Source of the DNA: Paenibacillus sp. 481 | Lineage (GTDB): Bacteria > Bacillota > Bacilli > Paenibacillales > Paenibacillaceae | Reading direction: 5' to 3' | NCBI RefSeq assembly: GCF_021223605.1 | Contig: NZ_CP075175.1 | Coordinates: 1,654,001-1,718,000, forward strand | DNA length: 64,000 nucleotides | Part shown: in pieces, positions 35,772 through 43,476 of the stretch | Position numbering within the stretch: position 1 is the stretch's first letter | Layout of the letters: each line of letters opens with the position of its first letter | Notes under the pieces: model-generated | Database searches by the model: none | The model's input: the letters and a program-made list of their open reading frames with translations, nothing else | Told to the model about the DNA's origin: nothing | Program-made: the position numbers and the translations under genes

Positions 35772-36272
35772 CTAGCCATTTAAGATGTCACGAATTTGCT
35801 CCGCATGTCTTTGTTCGTGGATATACAGAGATCGAACCCATTCCATTAATGACAGTTCCTGAAAGGCTGGATGTATAAAATGCCGCCTACTCAGCACCGA
35901 CGGATCTGGTAAAGCGTTAAGCAGTGCATATAGTTTCTTTCTTGACTCGCTAAGCTTGTCAACGATCTCGTCAATCCCCCAAAGTTCGTCAGTTGGCTGC
36001 GCGATGTCTGGAGCTGCAAATTTTTTGCTTCGATCCAATAGATCTTGTATCGGTTTACTGTCCACACTTGAATCTTCCTTGCTCATTAATCCTCTGCCTA
36101 TCGCAGCAACATACAATTGTTCCACAATAAAAAGATGCTGAAATACTTGACTAACGTTCCAACCCGTTGGTTCTTTCCGTTTGTGTAACTGCGCTTCGTT
36201 TAATCCATGCAGGATTTCAAGTAATTCATTTCTCGTTTCATGTAATGGCTGAATCAGGTCTTGAAGTTCCAT
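35772..36272 (-). CDS. DinB/YfiT-family putative metalloenzyme
   Basis: Four-helix-bundle protein of 166 aa of the DinB superfamily. The three expected metal histidines appear in QHLFIVEQLY and HEQRHAEQI. Members include thiol transferases such as BstA, but many have no known activity, so function is undetermined. Start ATG 36272 follows GGGGGAAG. It lies between two other minus-strand genes with no obvious link. Confidence 0.75.
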   Translation of the reverse strand: MELQDLIQPLHETRNELLEILHGLNEAQLHKRKEPTGWNVSQVFQHLFIVEQLYVAAIGRGLMSKEDSSVDSKPIQDLLDRSKKFAAPDIAQPTDELWGIDEIVDKLSESRKKLYALLNALPDPSVLSRRHFIHPAFQELSLMEWVRSLYIHEQRHAEQIRDILNG

Positions 36273-36288
36273 AGCGTACTTCCCCCAT

Positions 36289-36735
36289 TCATTTGTATGA
36301 GCTGCACAGACGATTTATAGGACTGAGCACGATAGGCGACGAGAGACGGCGAGAGGTCGCGAAACACTCAACAAGCTCCTTACTAGAAGCATTCAAGCCT
36401 AAAATCACAACTTGATTGCAGTTATCACGACACTTCGTAACGACCTTATCAATCGCCTCAACCACCGAATCATCCCCTATATGAGCATTCGTGAAGTCAA
36501 TCACGATCTCCTGCTCGCTTGCTTCTTACGAAGATATGTATGATTGAAAAATATATGTGAACGCTGCATCGCCCACAACCTGCACAAGCAAGCAGGAAAG
36601 CATGAAAACAAATAAAAGAAACGGCAGAGCCATGGAGTTCACCTCAGCTCGCCATTTCTTCATTTTTATCGATGGTTCATTCCTTAAGCCAATTCCCGTA
36701 GCATGTGAGGAAATCTTCTTGGAGAAATGATCCAC
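36289..36735 (-). pseudogene. SulP-family anion transporter, decayed C-terminal remnant
   Basis: Two same-frame pieces split by a TAA (36526-36528). The downstream piece reads EASEQEIVIDFTNAHIGDDS then VVEAIDKVV and ILGLNASSKELVE, which is the STAS domain that ends SulP sulfate/bicarbonate transporters. The upstream piece (VQVVGDAAFTYIFQSYIS) fits poorly with the segment before STAS (usually VxGQLFFAS) and suggests further change. No TM region of the transporter remains in the window. Start codons here have no good ribosome binding site, so this is most likely a non-functional relic. Confidence 0.7.
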
Positions 36736-36742
36736 ATTTCAA

Positions 36743-37843
36743 CTAAAGGTCGCCTATTCGGTAAGCTACCATTGCGGCAGTAATATTGAAGCTGGAGCCT
36801 GCGCTTCCCGTTGCTTGCAATTGGATCGTTGCAGGAAGTGTCGTCACTGGCACGATAATGGTTCGAGTAAGCTCTAGTGCTAGACCATTAGGAACATCAA
36901 TAAATATTCCACCAATTGGATTTCCATCCCCTAAAATATTCATCGTAATCCGTTCCGTTGTTGCAACAAGACTATCTGCCACCGCCTCAAAATTAATATA
37001 ATAATTCCCAGTTTGGTTAATTGTCCAGTTCGTACTAGGTGCAGTAAACGCGAACACGGCCGGATTGTTGGTGAGCGAGGCTGTAAATGTTATTAATTCT
37101 GTCGCAGCTCCAACGTTTTGTGGTGTAGTATTGCTAATATCCAAAAATGGTACTGATCCAACTGTTCCAGTTGGCCCCGTCGAACCTGTCGGGCCTGCTA
37201 AGCCTGTTGCTCCTGCTGGGCCTTGTGGTCCCGCCGGGCCCGCTGGGCCTTGCGCTCCTTGCACACCCGGGTCACCTTGCGGACCTGCTGGGCCAGCGAC
37301 ACCTTGCGGGCCTGCTGGGCCTGCTACACCTTGCGCTCCCGCTGGGCCAGCCGGGCCTTGCGCTCCTGCCGGACCCGCTGGGCCTGCTGGACCTTGTGGA
37401 CCGATAGGTCCCTGCGCTCCTGCTGGGCCAGCCACACCTTGGGCTCCCGTTGGACCCGCTGGGCCTGCTGGGCCTGTGGCTCCCGTCGGGCCTGGAGGGC
37501 CACCAGATGGCCCCGTCGGTCCAGCGGGACCTGTCGGGCCTATCGCAATTGGAGTACTAAGTATGTTATTCAGTTTACTATCGAGTATGAAGTTCTTCTT
37601 CGTAATCTCTCTCAATGTGTCGCGGACACTGTCATTCACATTGAGTATGTCTGAAATTGTTGCGATTGGCGCAGTTACTCCTGGCAAGGTTCCCAAAATA
37701 TATTGAAGCTTTTCACCTTCTGCATTAATGATATGACTTAATCCTAATTCCTCCATAGCGATGGATGACAGCAATAATGTTACAGCATCATCGCGTGTTA
37801 CCGTAATCTGAGGGGTAATATTAGGAATATTTGATTGGGACAT
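36743..37843 (-). CDS. Collagen-like protein, exosporium/surface type
   Basis: Collagen-like protein of 366 aa. Residues 1-101 form an N-terminal domain with [19 protein letters not shown], a motif common before collagen regions in Bacillales spore-surface proteins. Residues 102 to about 229 hold roughly 42 Gly-X-Y triplets, mainly [12 protein letters not shown] and GVA, with one interruption at GPSG-GPP. The last 137 residues form a beta-rich globular domain ([20 protein letters not shown]) like BclA C-terminal or C1q-type trimerisation domains. It likely forms trimeric filaments on the spore or cell surface. Start ATG 37843 follows AGGGAGG. The antisense frame across the Gly-rich part is a shadow. 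Confidence 0.87.
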   Translation of the reverse strand: MSQSNIPNITPQITVTRDDAVTLLLSSIAMEELGLSHIINAEGEKLQYILGTLPGVTAPIATISDILNVNDSVRDTLREITKKNFILDSKLNNILSTPIAIGPTGPAGPTGPSGGPPGPTGATGPAGPAGPTGAQGVAGPAGAQGPIGPQGPAGPAGPAGAQGPAGPAGAQGVAGPAGPQGVAGPAGPQGDPGVQGAQGPAGPAGPQGPAGATGLAGPTGSTGPTGTVGSVPFLDISNTTPQNVGAATELITFTASLTNNPAVFAFTAPSTNWTINQTGNYYINFEAVADSLVATTERITMNILGDGNPIGGIFIDVPNGLALELTRTIIVPVTTLPATIQLQATGSAGSSFNITAAMVAYRIGDL

Positions 37844-38051
37844 TGTGCAACCTCCCTAACTTCCGTGTTGTGTGCATAGAGCATCATATTAACCCATACA
37901 GATTATGGATTGGGCTATTAACTATAGACAACTATACCGGGAGAAAAGTTAGGCGTTTGTGCCGCTTAGACAACTGCTTACATAAATAAGGATGAAGCAG
38001 AACACGGTGAACTAAAGTTATAGTTCTCTAAGATCCTCTCTTTGATCTAGT

Positions 38052-38093
38052 CTTTGCTGTTTGCTCTTTGCTCTCTGCTCTCTGCTCTTTACT
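38052..38093. repeat. Heptanucleotide tandem repeat
   Basis: Six consecutive 7-bp units of the form CTYTGCT (CTTTGCT, GTTTGCT, CTTTGCT, CTCTGCT, CTCTGCT, CTTTACT), non-coding. Confidence 0.8.
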
Positions 38094-38181
38094 ATGCTCT
38101 TTTCGACATCGCTCCACTACTTGTCGAAACAGCATTACCGAAATACACTACTTTCCAACATCATATCTACAGCAAATACTG

Positions 38182-38241
38182 CAAAAAAAAGCAAAAAAAA
38201 GCGCTCTCTATTGGCGGGCTTGCCTCACAATAGAAAGCGCT
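38182..38241 (-). terminator. Terminator of the inositol-monophosphatase gene
   Basis: 14-bp stem with one G-U pair (38200-38213 with 38228-38241) and two T-runs of seven or eight on the minus strand. It is placed downstream of the gene ending at 38375. Confidence 0.9.
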
Positions 38242-38374
38242 GTTTATATTTAAACCACTTCACTTATTTTTCCCTGCTCTAGCGATTGTAACAGAACTTA
38301 AATCGACGACTGACACTTGTTGTCTGTACGTTTCTGATCTGTCTCCCACAACCCCAAGCTAGTAGATCATTAGT

Positions 38375-39241
38375 CTATCCTTGTGCGTCTACCTCAGCCA
38401 ACGCATGAACAAATGCATCATGAATATGCCCGTTAGAAGCGACCACGTCTCGGACGCCGACATGATAAGGCTGCCCGTACGTATCCGTTACACGCCCACC
38501 TGCTTCTTGAATAAGCAAGCTGCCTGCGGCCAGATCCCACGCATTCAGATTTAATTCCCAGAAGCCTGTAAGCCGCCCCGCAGCAATATAAGCCATATGC
38601 AGCGCGGCCGAGCCCGCTGTTCGTATATTGCGTACTTGCGGAGCCAACGCAGCCATACCTGCCAAATTAATAGGCAATGCGCGCTCGCGCTCTGTCGGAA
38701 ATCCGCTGGCGATTAAGCTACCGGATAGCTCGCGTTCATCTGCCACTTGGATAGGGCTGCCGTGAACGTAAGCCCCTTTTCCTTTTTCCGCGACAAACAG
38801 TTCATCTCGCATCGGGTCGTATACGACACCGACGATCACTTCTCCCCGATGTGCAAGCGCGATCGATACTGAGTAGAACGGGAAGCCATGCACAAAATTC
38901 GTCGTTCCGTCCAGCGGATCAACGATCCATAAATATTCTTCCGACTGGGCTTGTTCCAACGCGAGACGGGACACATCAGTCCCAGGCTCGACTCCTTCTT
39001 CTCCTAATATGGCATGATGCGGAAAATGAGTCATAATGAGCCTGCGAATCATCTGTTCCGCACCTTTATCTACTTCCGTAACCAAGTCGTGTAGAGACGA
39101 TTTAAGTTGCAACGACTTATATTGTCCAAGCTTTGATTTAATCCATTCTCCTGATTTAGCGGCACAATTGACCGCCACAGCAGTATAGTTCTTCCCTGTA
39201 ACGACATAAGGTATTTTTTCGGTAGAACTCAAGGCTTTCAC
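38375..39241 (-). CDS. Inositol-monophosphatase family phosphatase
   Basis: Metal-dependent phosphatase of 288 aa related to SuhB and B. subtilis YktC. The metal site is visible as ILGEEGVEPG, WIVDPLDGTTNFVHGFP and ELNLNAWDLAAGSLLIQEAGG; the WDxAAG motif is complete. It hydrolyses phosphate from inositol or a related sugar phosphate. The frame starts at GTG 39241 with a poor ribosome binding site, and a later start is possible. A terminator lies just downstream. Confidence 0.87.
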   Translation of the reverse strand: MKALSSTEKIPYVVTGKNYTAVAVNCAAKSGEWIKSKLGQYKSLQLKSSLHDLVTEVDKGAEQMIRRLIMTHFPHHAILGEEGVEPGTDVSRLALEQAQSEEYLWIVDPLDGTTNFVHGFPFYSVSIALAHRGEVIVGVVYDPMRDELFVAEKGKGAYVHGSPIQVADERELSGSLIASGFPTERERALPINLAGMAALAPQVRNIRTAGSAALHMAYIAAGRLTGFWELNLNAWDLAAGSLLIQEAGGRVTDTYGQPYHVGVRDVVASNGHIHDAFVHALAEVDAQG

Positions 39242-39329
39242 GCTACTTTCATTCTTTTATTAAGTATACGTCAGCTTGCTGATTGAAGTTTCGCACGAAC
39301 ACCCGTCGTGAACAAAAACGATTATTGGG

Positions 39330-40148
39330 CTAAATGAATCCGCTTATGATCATACGAATCGCTAGTACCAATAACGTCAATCGCAGCAGTAAGAGCAAAC
39401 CTTTTCCCGTCATTCGACTGGCAATTGCCGCCCCTAACCACCCACCTATCCAAGCACTTGGAGCCAGAATAGACACAAGCAGCCAATCAACCGAGCCGTT
39501 CCATGCATGTACGGTAGTTCCTAATATCGACGATAAAAAAATAACAAACATCGACGTTGCCGAAGCGATATGTGCAGGATAGCGGAACAGCAGCACCATT
39601 AACGGCACAAATAACGAGCCGCCACCAATGCCAAACAATCCCGACACGAAACCGACCGCAAAACCGATCAAGAGCATAGGGATAAGACTGTAGCCATACT
39701 CATGCTGCGTTCCTGACGCATCCGTAAACGAGCGCATTGTCTGCCACTTGATGTTAAGCGGTTTCAATCGTTCACGCACAATCATCAGAATAGCCATAGC
39801 AAGCATAAAGAAGCCAAATACAAGCTGAAACGAGCTTCCTTGAAAATAGCTCGTCATTTCAGCTCCGAGCATCGAGGCTGGCCCGCTCGTTATAACGAAG
39901 ATCAGGCCGCTTTTGAAGTCTACCCGCTTCGCTTTCATATAAGTGAGTGTAGACGAAAGAGCAGTGAAAATAAGCACGGCCAACGACGTACCTACTGCCG
40001 TCTGTGCAGTTACACTCTCACCTAACAAGTAAGGCCCAAGTAAAATAAGTCCCGGCACAATAATAATGCCGCCACCTAGGCCGACAATGCTGCCAAACGT
40101 CGCTGCAATTAATCCAATCAGTGCTAGCAGCACAATCGTTCCAACCAT
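39330..40148 (-). CDS. TauE/SafE-family sulfite/sulfonate exporter-like permease
   Basis: Membrane protein of 272 aa with about seven or eight TM helices in two inverted halves. Both carry the repeat signature: FGSIVGLGGGIIIVPGLILLG near residue 20 and VSGLFGIGGGSLFVPLMVLL near residue 165. The family exports sulfur oxyanions or organic acids; the substrate here is unknown. Start ATG 40148 follows AAAGGAAC. Neighbours do not point to sulfur metabolism, though a SulP relic lies 2.6 kb away. Confidence 0.85.
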   Translation of the reverse strand: MVGTIVLLALIGLIAATFGSIVGLGGGIIIVPGLILLGPYLLGESVTAQTAVGTSLAVLIFTALSSTLTYMKAKRVDFKSGLIFVITSGPASMLGAEMTSYFQGSSFQLVFGFFMLAMAILMIVRERLKPLNIKWQTMRSFTDASGTQHEYGYSLIPMLLIGFAVGFVSGLFGIGGGSLFVPLMVLLFRYPAHIASATSMFVIFLSSILGTTVHAWNGSVDWLLVSILAPSAWIGGWLGAAIASRMTGKGLLLLLRLTLLVLAIRMIISGFI

Positions 40149-40186
40149 ACCATGTTCCTTTCTTCACAAATGCATCATTGTAAAAA

Positions 40187-40249
40187 TCCGCTTTACTTAA
40201 ACTTATGCTAAGGATGAACACCAACATGCATACGTTATCGTAAAGCGGA
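40187..40249 (-). terminator. Terminator-like hairpin after fabI
   Basis: 10-bp stem (40187-40196 with 40240-40249) with a 43-nt loop. Both sides carry T-runs, so it could act in either direction between the fabI stop and the TauE start. Confidence 0.55.
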
Positions 40250-40277
40250 AGCTTTTTTGTCATGTTACAATGATTTA

Positions 40278-41048
40278 TTAGATGCCGATAATATGGTAGC
40301 CGCTATCCACATAGATAACTTCACCTGTAATACCACGTGACAATTGGCTCATGAGGAACATCGCTGTATCGCCCACTTCTGCCGTATCTGTCGTGCGACG
40401 AAGTGGTGCTTTCTCTTCCACTTGACGCAAAATGGAGTTGAAATCGCTAATCCCTTTCGCTGCCAACGTACGAATCGGTCCTGCCGAAATCGCATTTACG
40501 CGTACATTGTATTGCCCAAGGTCGTTCGCCAAATAGCGTACAGACGCTTCCAGAGCAGCCTTCGCCACGCCCATAACATTGTAGTTCTTAAGCGCGCGCT
40601 CTGCGCCTAAATACGTCATCGTCATAATGCTGCCACCCTCCGTCATTAACGGATAAAGGCGTTGTGCTACCGCAACCAAAGAGTAAGCGCTAATATCATG
40701 CGCCAGAGCAAAGCCCGCACGGGACGTATTCGCGTACATGCCTTCCAACTCTTCTGTCTTAGCAAATGCAATACTGTGCACTAACCCGTGCAACGTGCCG
40801 AACTCTTCCCGCACGCGATCAGCCAAGCTATCAATCTCTTCGTCCACTGTTACGTTACACGGCAAAATAACGGAATTAGGAATCGTTTCTGCCAGTTTAC
40901 GAACACGCGCTTCAACACGGTCGCTTTCGTATGTAAAAGCCAATCTCGCACCTTGAGCCGCCAACGATTGCGCAATTGCCCATGCAATACTACGATCGTT
41001 CGCCACGCCCATCACGACAATATTTTTACCTTCTAATAATTGAGTCAA
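40278..41048 (-). CDS. fabI: Enoyl-[acyl-carrier-protein] reductase FabI
   Basis: NAD(P)H-dependent enoyl-ACP reductase of 256 aa, the last step of fatty-acid chain elongation and the triclosan target. I start at TTG 41048, 8-9 bp after GGGGAGG, which gives the normal length; the longer frame adds 20 residues without a site. FabI features are clear: the nucleotide motif MGVANDRSIAWAIAQ, HSIAFA, and the catalytic Y-x6-K pair in NYNVMGVAK. The end VIYVDSGYHIIGI is typical. A degenerate FapR-like sequence lies upstream (41181-41197). Confidence 0.95.
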   Translation of the reverse strand: MTQLLEGKNIVVMGVANDRSIAWAIAQSLAAQGARLAFTYESDRVEARVRKLAETIPNSVILPCNVTVDEEIDSLADRVREEFGTLHGLVHSIAFAKTEELEGMYANTSRAGFALAHDISAYSLVAVAQRLYPLMTEGGSIMTMTYLGAERALKNYNVMGVAKAALEASVRYLANDLGQYNVRVNAISAGPIRTLAAKGISDFNSILRQVEEKAPLRRTTDTAEVGDTAMFLMSQLSRGITGEVIYVDSGYHIIGI

Positions 41049-41180
41049 CCTTATTGCCTCCCCTCGCCAACTCACATCTGGTACAACTACTTGTCCGTCT
41101 GTAAACAAACAGTTCCAGCTGCGGTTAAACGTCTTTATTCCAACGTACCGTATTTTCGCTTCTTTTTCAAGTAGCTGGCA

Positions 41181-41197
41181 CTAAGACCAGATGCTAA
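41181..41197. promoter_or_regulatory. Possible FapR box upstream of fabI
   Basis: Read on the minus strand, TTAGCATCTGGTCTTAG matches about 12 of 17 positions of the FapR operator TTAGTACCTGGTACTAA. It lies 130 bp before the fabI start in the short gap after uvsE. The second half-site is weak. Confidence 0.35.
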
Positions 41198-41222
41198 ATT
41201 TTTGTGAAGTCCAATCATTTAG

Positions 41223-42227
41223 TTATGGAGAAATTTGCACACTTGCTTGATTCAGCACGGTTACACCGTCGCCTGAATATAGGGCCAGCTCGCGCATCAA
41301 CTTAAACAAGGCCTCGTCTTTTTGCTTAGCCTCCAGCATCACGTCTAGTCGATCCGTGTTCCCCGCAATCGAACGCAAAAAGGCGAGCAGTGGCTCCATT
41401 TCCACGAAATCAGCATGACCACGAATATCTTTCTCGCTCTTCGGGCTGGATACGTGAATTTTGGGAGGTAACGGATTATCTGGCGACGCATCCGCTTGTC
41501 CATACGGAGTGTCCCACGTCTCTCTTATACTTGGCCACAGTTCTTGGAGATTCTCACCCTCATTGTTTACCCACTGATGATGAATATCGAGTACCATCGG
41601 AACGCTTAATTGCTTGCACACTTCCAGCGTTTCCAACACGTTAAAGGTCTTGTCATCGTTCTCAAGCGTAATACGCTGTTGAATATTTTGTGGCAGATCT
41701 CGAAAATGATTAATAAATCGTTCCGCTGCCTTCTTCTTGTCGTTGTATGCCCCACCGATGTGAATATTGTTCTTCGCACGCGCATCAAGCCCCATCGCTT
41801 CCAGCATCCGAACATGATGCTTTAAGTCACGTACCGATTTCTCGAGCACTTCCTTGCGCGGCGTGCTCAGTACGGTGAAGTGATCGGGGTGAAACGAAGT
41901 GCGCATACCATGCTTGTTCGCATAATCGCCAACAGCCGCAAACGCCTCCTTCAACGCTGGAAACGGGTCCCACTCCTCAAGCAAATCCTCATGGGTCGCG
42001 AGCGGAATAAGCTTAGATGAATAACGGTACAATTGAACATCGTGTGCCCGATTATGCTTGAGTAGGCGCAGCGTGTTATGCAAATTCTCTTCTGCAAGAC
42101 GTTCTAGCTTGCGTAGGCCAGCATCACGATCGTCCAGCTTACTAAAATTAGAAAAAGTCATCGTGCGCGACGGTGAAGCATTTGGTACATTCATCGACAT
42201 GGCCACATACCCAAAGCGGACAAGCAT
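41223..42227 (-). CDS. uvsE: UV damage endonuclease UvsE
   Basis: UV-damage repair nuclease of 334 aa that nicks DNA 5' to UV photoproducts, with a TIM-barrel fold. I start at ATG 42227 (MLVRFGYVAMSMNVPNASPS), after GAGGAG; the 30 codons upstream lack a site. Metal and barrel motifs include GMRTSFHPDHFTVLS, NIHIGGAYNDKKKAAERF, TLENDDKTFNV and VMVLDIHHQWVN-type segments. B. subtilis UvsE is expressed in sporulating cells, which fits a spore-former. Confidence 0.95.
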   Translation of the reverse strand: MLVRFGYVAMSMNVPNASPSRTMTFSNFSKLDDRDAGLRKLERLAEENLHNTLRLLKHNRAHDVQLYRYSSKLIPLATHEDLLEEWDPFPALKEAFAAVGDYANKHGMRTSFHPDHFTVLSTPRKEVLEKSVRDLKHHVRMLEAMGLDARAKNNIHIGGAYNDKKKAAERFINHFRDLPQNIQQRITLENDDKTFNVLETLEVCKQLSVPMVLDIHHQWVNNEGENLQELWPSIRETWDTPYGQADASPDNPLPPKIHVSSPKSEKDIRGHADFVEMEPLLAFLRSIAGNTDRLDVMLEAKQKDEALFKLMRELALYSGDGVTVLNQASVQISP

Positions 42228-42391
42228 ATTCAACAACTCCTCATTAGTAAAAAAGGATAACCTTGAAATCAGGCAACTTAAAAACGTACATTTATACGCT
42301 AAACGGCCTTTCTTCATAGATTATCCTAAAGGTTAAAGACTTAGCCGCCCCTAACCCTACAGCCTTATTGGTTGCAGCTGTTCCTTATATA

Positions 42392-43093
42392 TTACCATTC
42401 AAAGACCGTATTTTGCTTGTCCAAATATCCGACTTGCACGTCAGCACCAAAATGACGTTGAAGCAAAGATGCCAATGCATCCCGCGCAGCAAGCACTTGT
42501 TCCTCATTGTGACCCACAAAACCATCTATCGGAAACATAATCGCGGTGCTTTCTTCCGTAATTTTGCCGAGTTCGCTCTGACGCCATATCCAGCGGCGCG
42601 TCTTAATTTGGTTGCCAACCGCATAGACCAGTTCACCTTCATCCGCTGACTCTGCCTCTTGCTGCCCGAAAGGAACGAACGTATCATCCGACTTCGCGAA
42701 GCGAACTTCGATGTCACCCGTTACTTGTCCCACATCGTGCGCTCCTAGCGGTACTAAATAAGATAAAGAGACGGCATTCCCCAGATCGACAGCCGGATTA
42801 ATGCTAGGGAAACCTTTTTTCTTCTCGATCCGCGAGGCCATTGCTTCAATAGAGCTCATAAACTTGTTCGGGTTAAAGCCAAGCGTTTGGAATGCTTCAC
42901 GATATGGCGCAATTGCAGCCGATTCCTTTGCTTTCGTGTCTGCAAACTGTGCTTCCACCTGCGCGATGCTGCGGTTCAACTCATCGACTACAGCCGGATA
43001 TAGCTTCGTATTATCAATGCCTGTCGCCACAACGACGCCAAAGCATACATGAGGCAGTGATTCAAACACTTGGGGTGATATCACAAATTTCAT
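42392..43093 (-). CDS. B3/B4-domain protein (PheRS editing-like)
   Basis: Protein of 233 aa resembling the B3/B4 editing domain of phenylalanyl-tRNA synthetase beta subunits, found as a stand-alone protein in Bacillales. Characteristic parts are YREAFQTLGFNPNKFMSSIE, FPSINPAVDLGNAVSLSYLV and FVGHNEEQVLAARDALASLL. Trans-editing of mischarged tRNA is possible but not demonstrated for this family. Start ATG 43093 follows AAGGAGG. It is divergent from the SLH protein gene. Confidence 0.8.
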   Translation of the reverse strand: MKFVISPQVFESLPHVCFGVVVATGIDNTKLYPAVVDELNRSIAQVEAQFADTKAKESAAIAPYREAFQTLGFNPNKFMSSIEAMASRIEKKKGFPSINPAVDLGNAVSLSYLVPLGAHDVGQVTGDIEVRFAKSDDTFVPFGQQEAESADEGELVYAVGNQIKTRRWIWRQSELGKITEESTAIMFPIDGFVGHNEEQVLAARDALASLLQRHFGADVQVGYLDKQNTVFEW

Positions 43094-43476
43094 CTGTTGT
43101 CCTCCTTATGTAACCTTAAATAACTAGCCTGATATGCTTTAATCATATCGGAAAACGCAAGGTTACACAAAGTAACTTCAACATCGCAAACATCGCCATA
43201 TAATGTGATATTAAAATGTTTCAAATAAAATATGCGTACAAAATAACTATGACTATTATTAATAAAAAAATAATAGTTCGACATCATACGACATTCTTTT
43301 CCTTTTTCTTCTTGTATACTAGTGCTTATGTCGTCAAAAAGAAGTGTAATTTGTATGATTATGATCTCAATCATGTGTCTTTCGGCATCGTGAAATTAGA
43401 CCCACAATCGCACTTAACATCTTTCTACAGACCGACAATTGTTCCATATAGAAAGAAAGGGGATTGTAAACAACCT
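43094..43476. other. 383-bp divergent gap before the SLH gene
   Basis: AT-rich region between divergent genes. An open frame from 43216 runs into the SLH gene but has no start signal before 43477. I find only weak promoter-like hexamers (TATACT near 43315), so control signals cannot be assigned. Confidence 0.4.

Larger units (their letters stand above)
37844..38374. other. 531-bp gap with heptamer repeat and terminator
   Basis: Holds the promoter region of the collagen-like gene (no strong boxes seen), a heptanucleotide repeat at 38052-38093 and the terminator at 38182-38241. No gene is evident. Confidence 0.5.

Noticed and set aside
37065-37706. A long Pro/Gly-rich frame opposite the collagen-like gene
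   Set aside because: It is the antisense shadow of Gly-X-Y repeats, with no ribosome binding site.
43216-43476. An 87-codon N-terminal extension of the SLH protein
   Set aside because: A signal peptide begins at 43477 after a ribosome binding site, and the extension would bury it.
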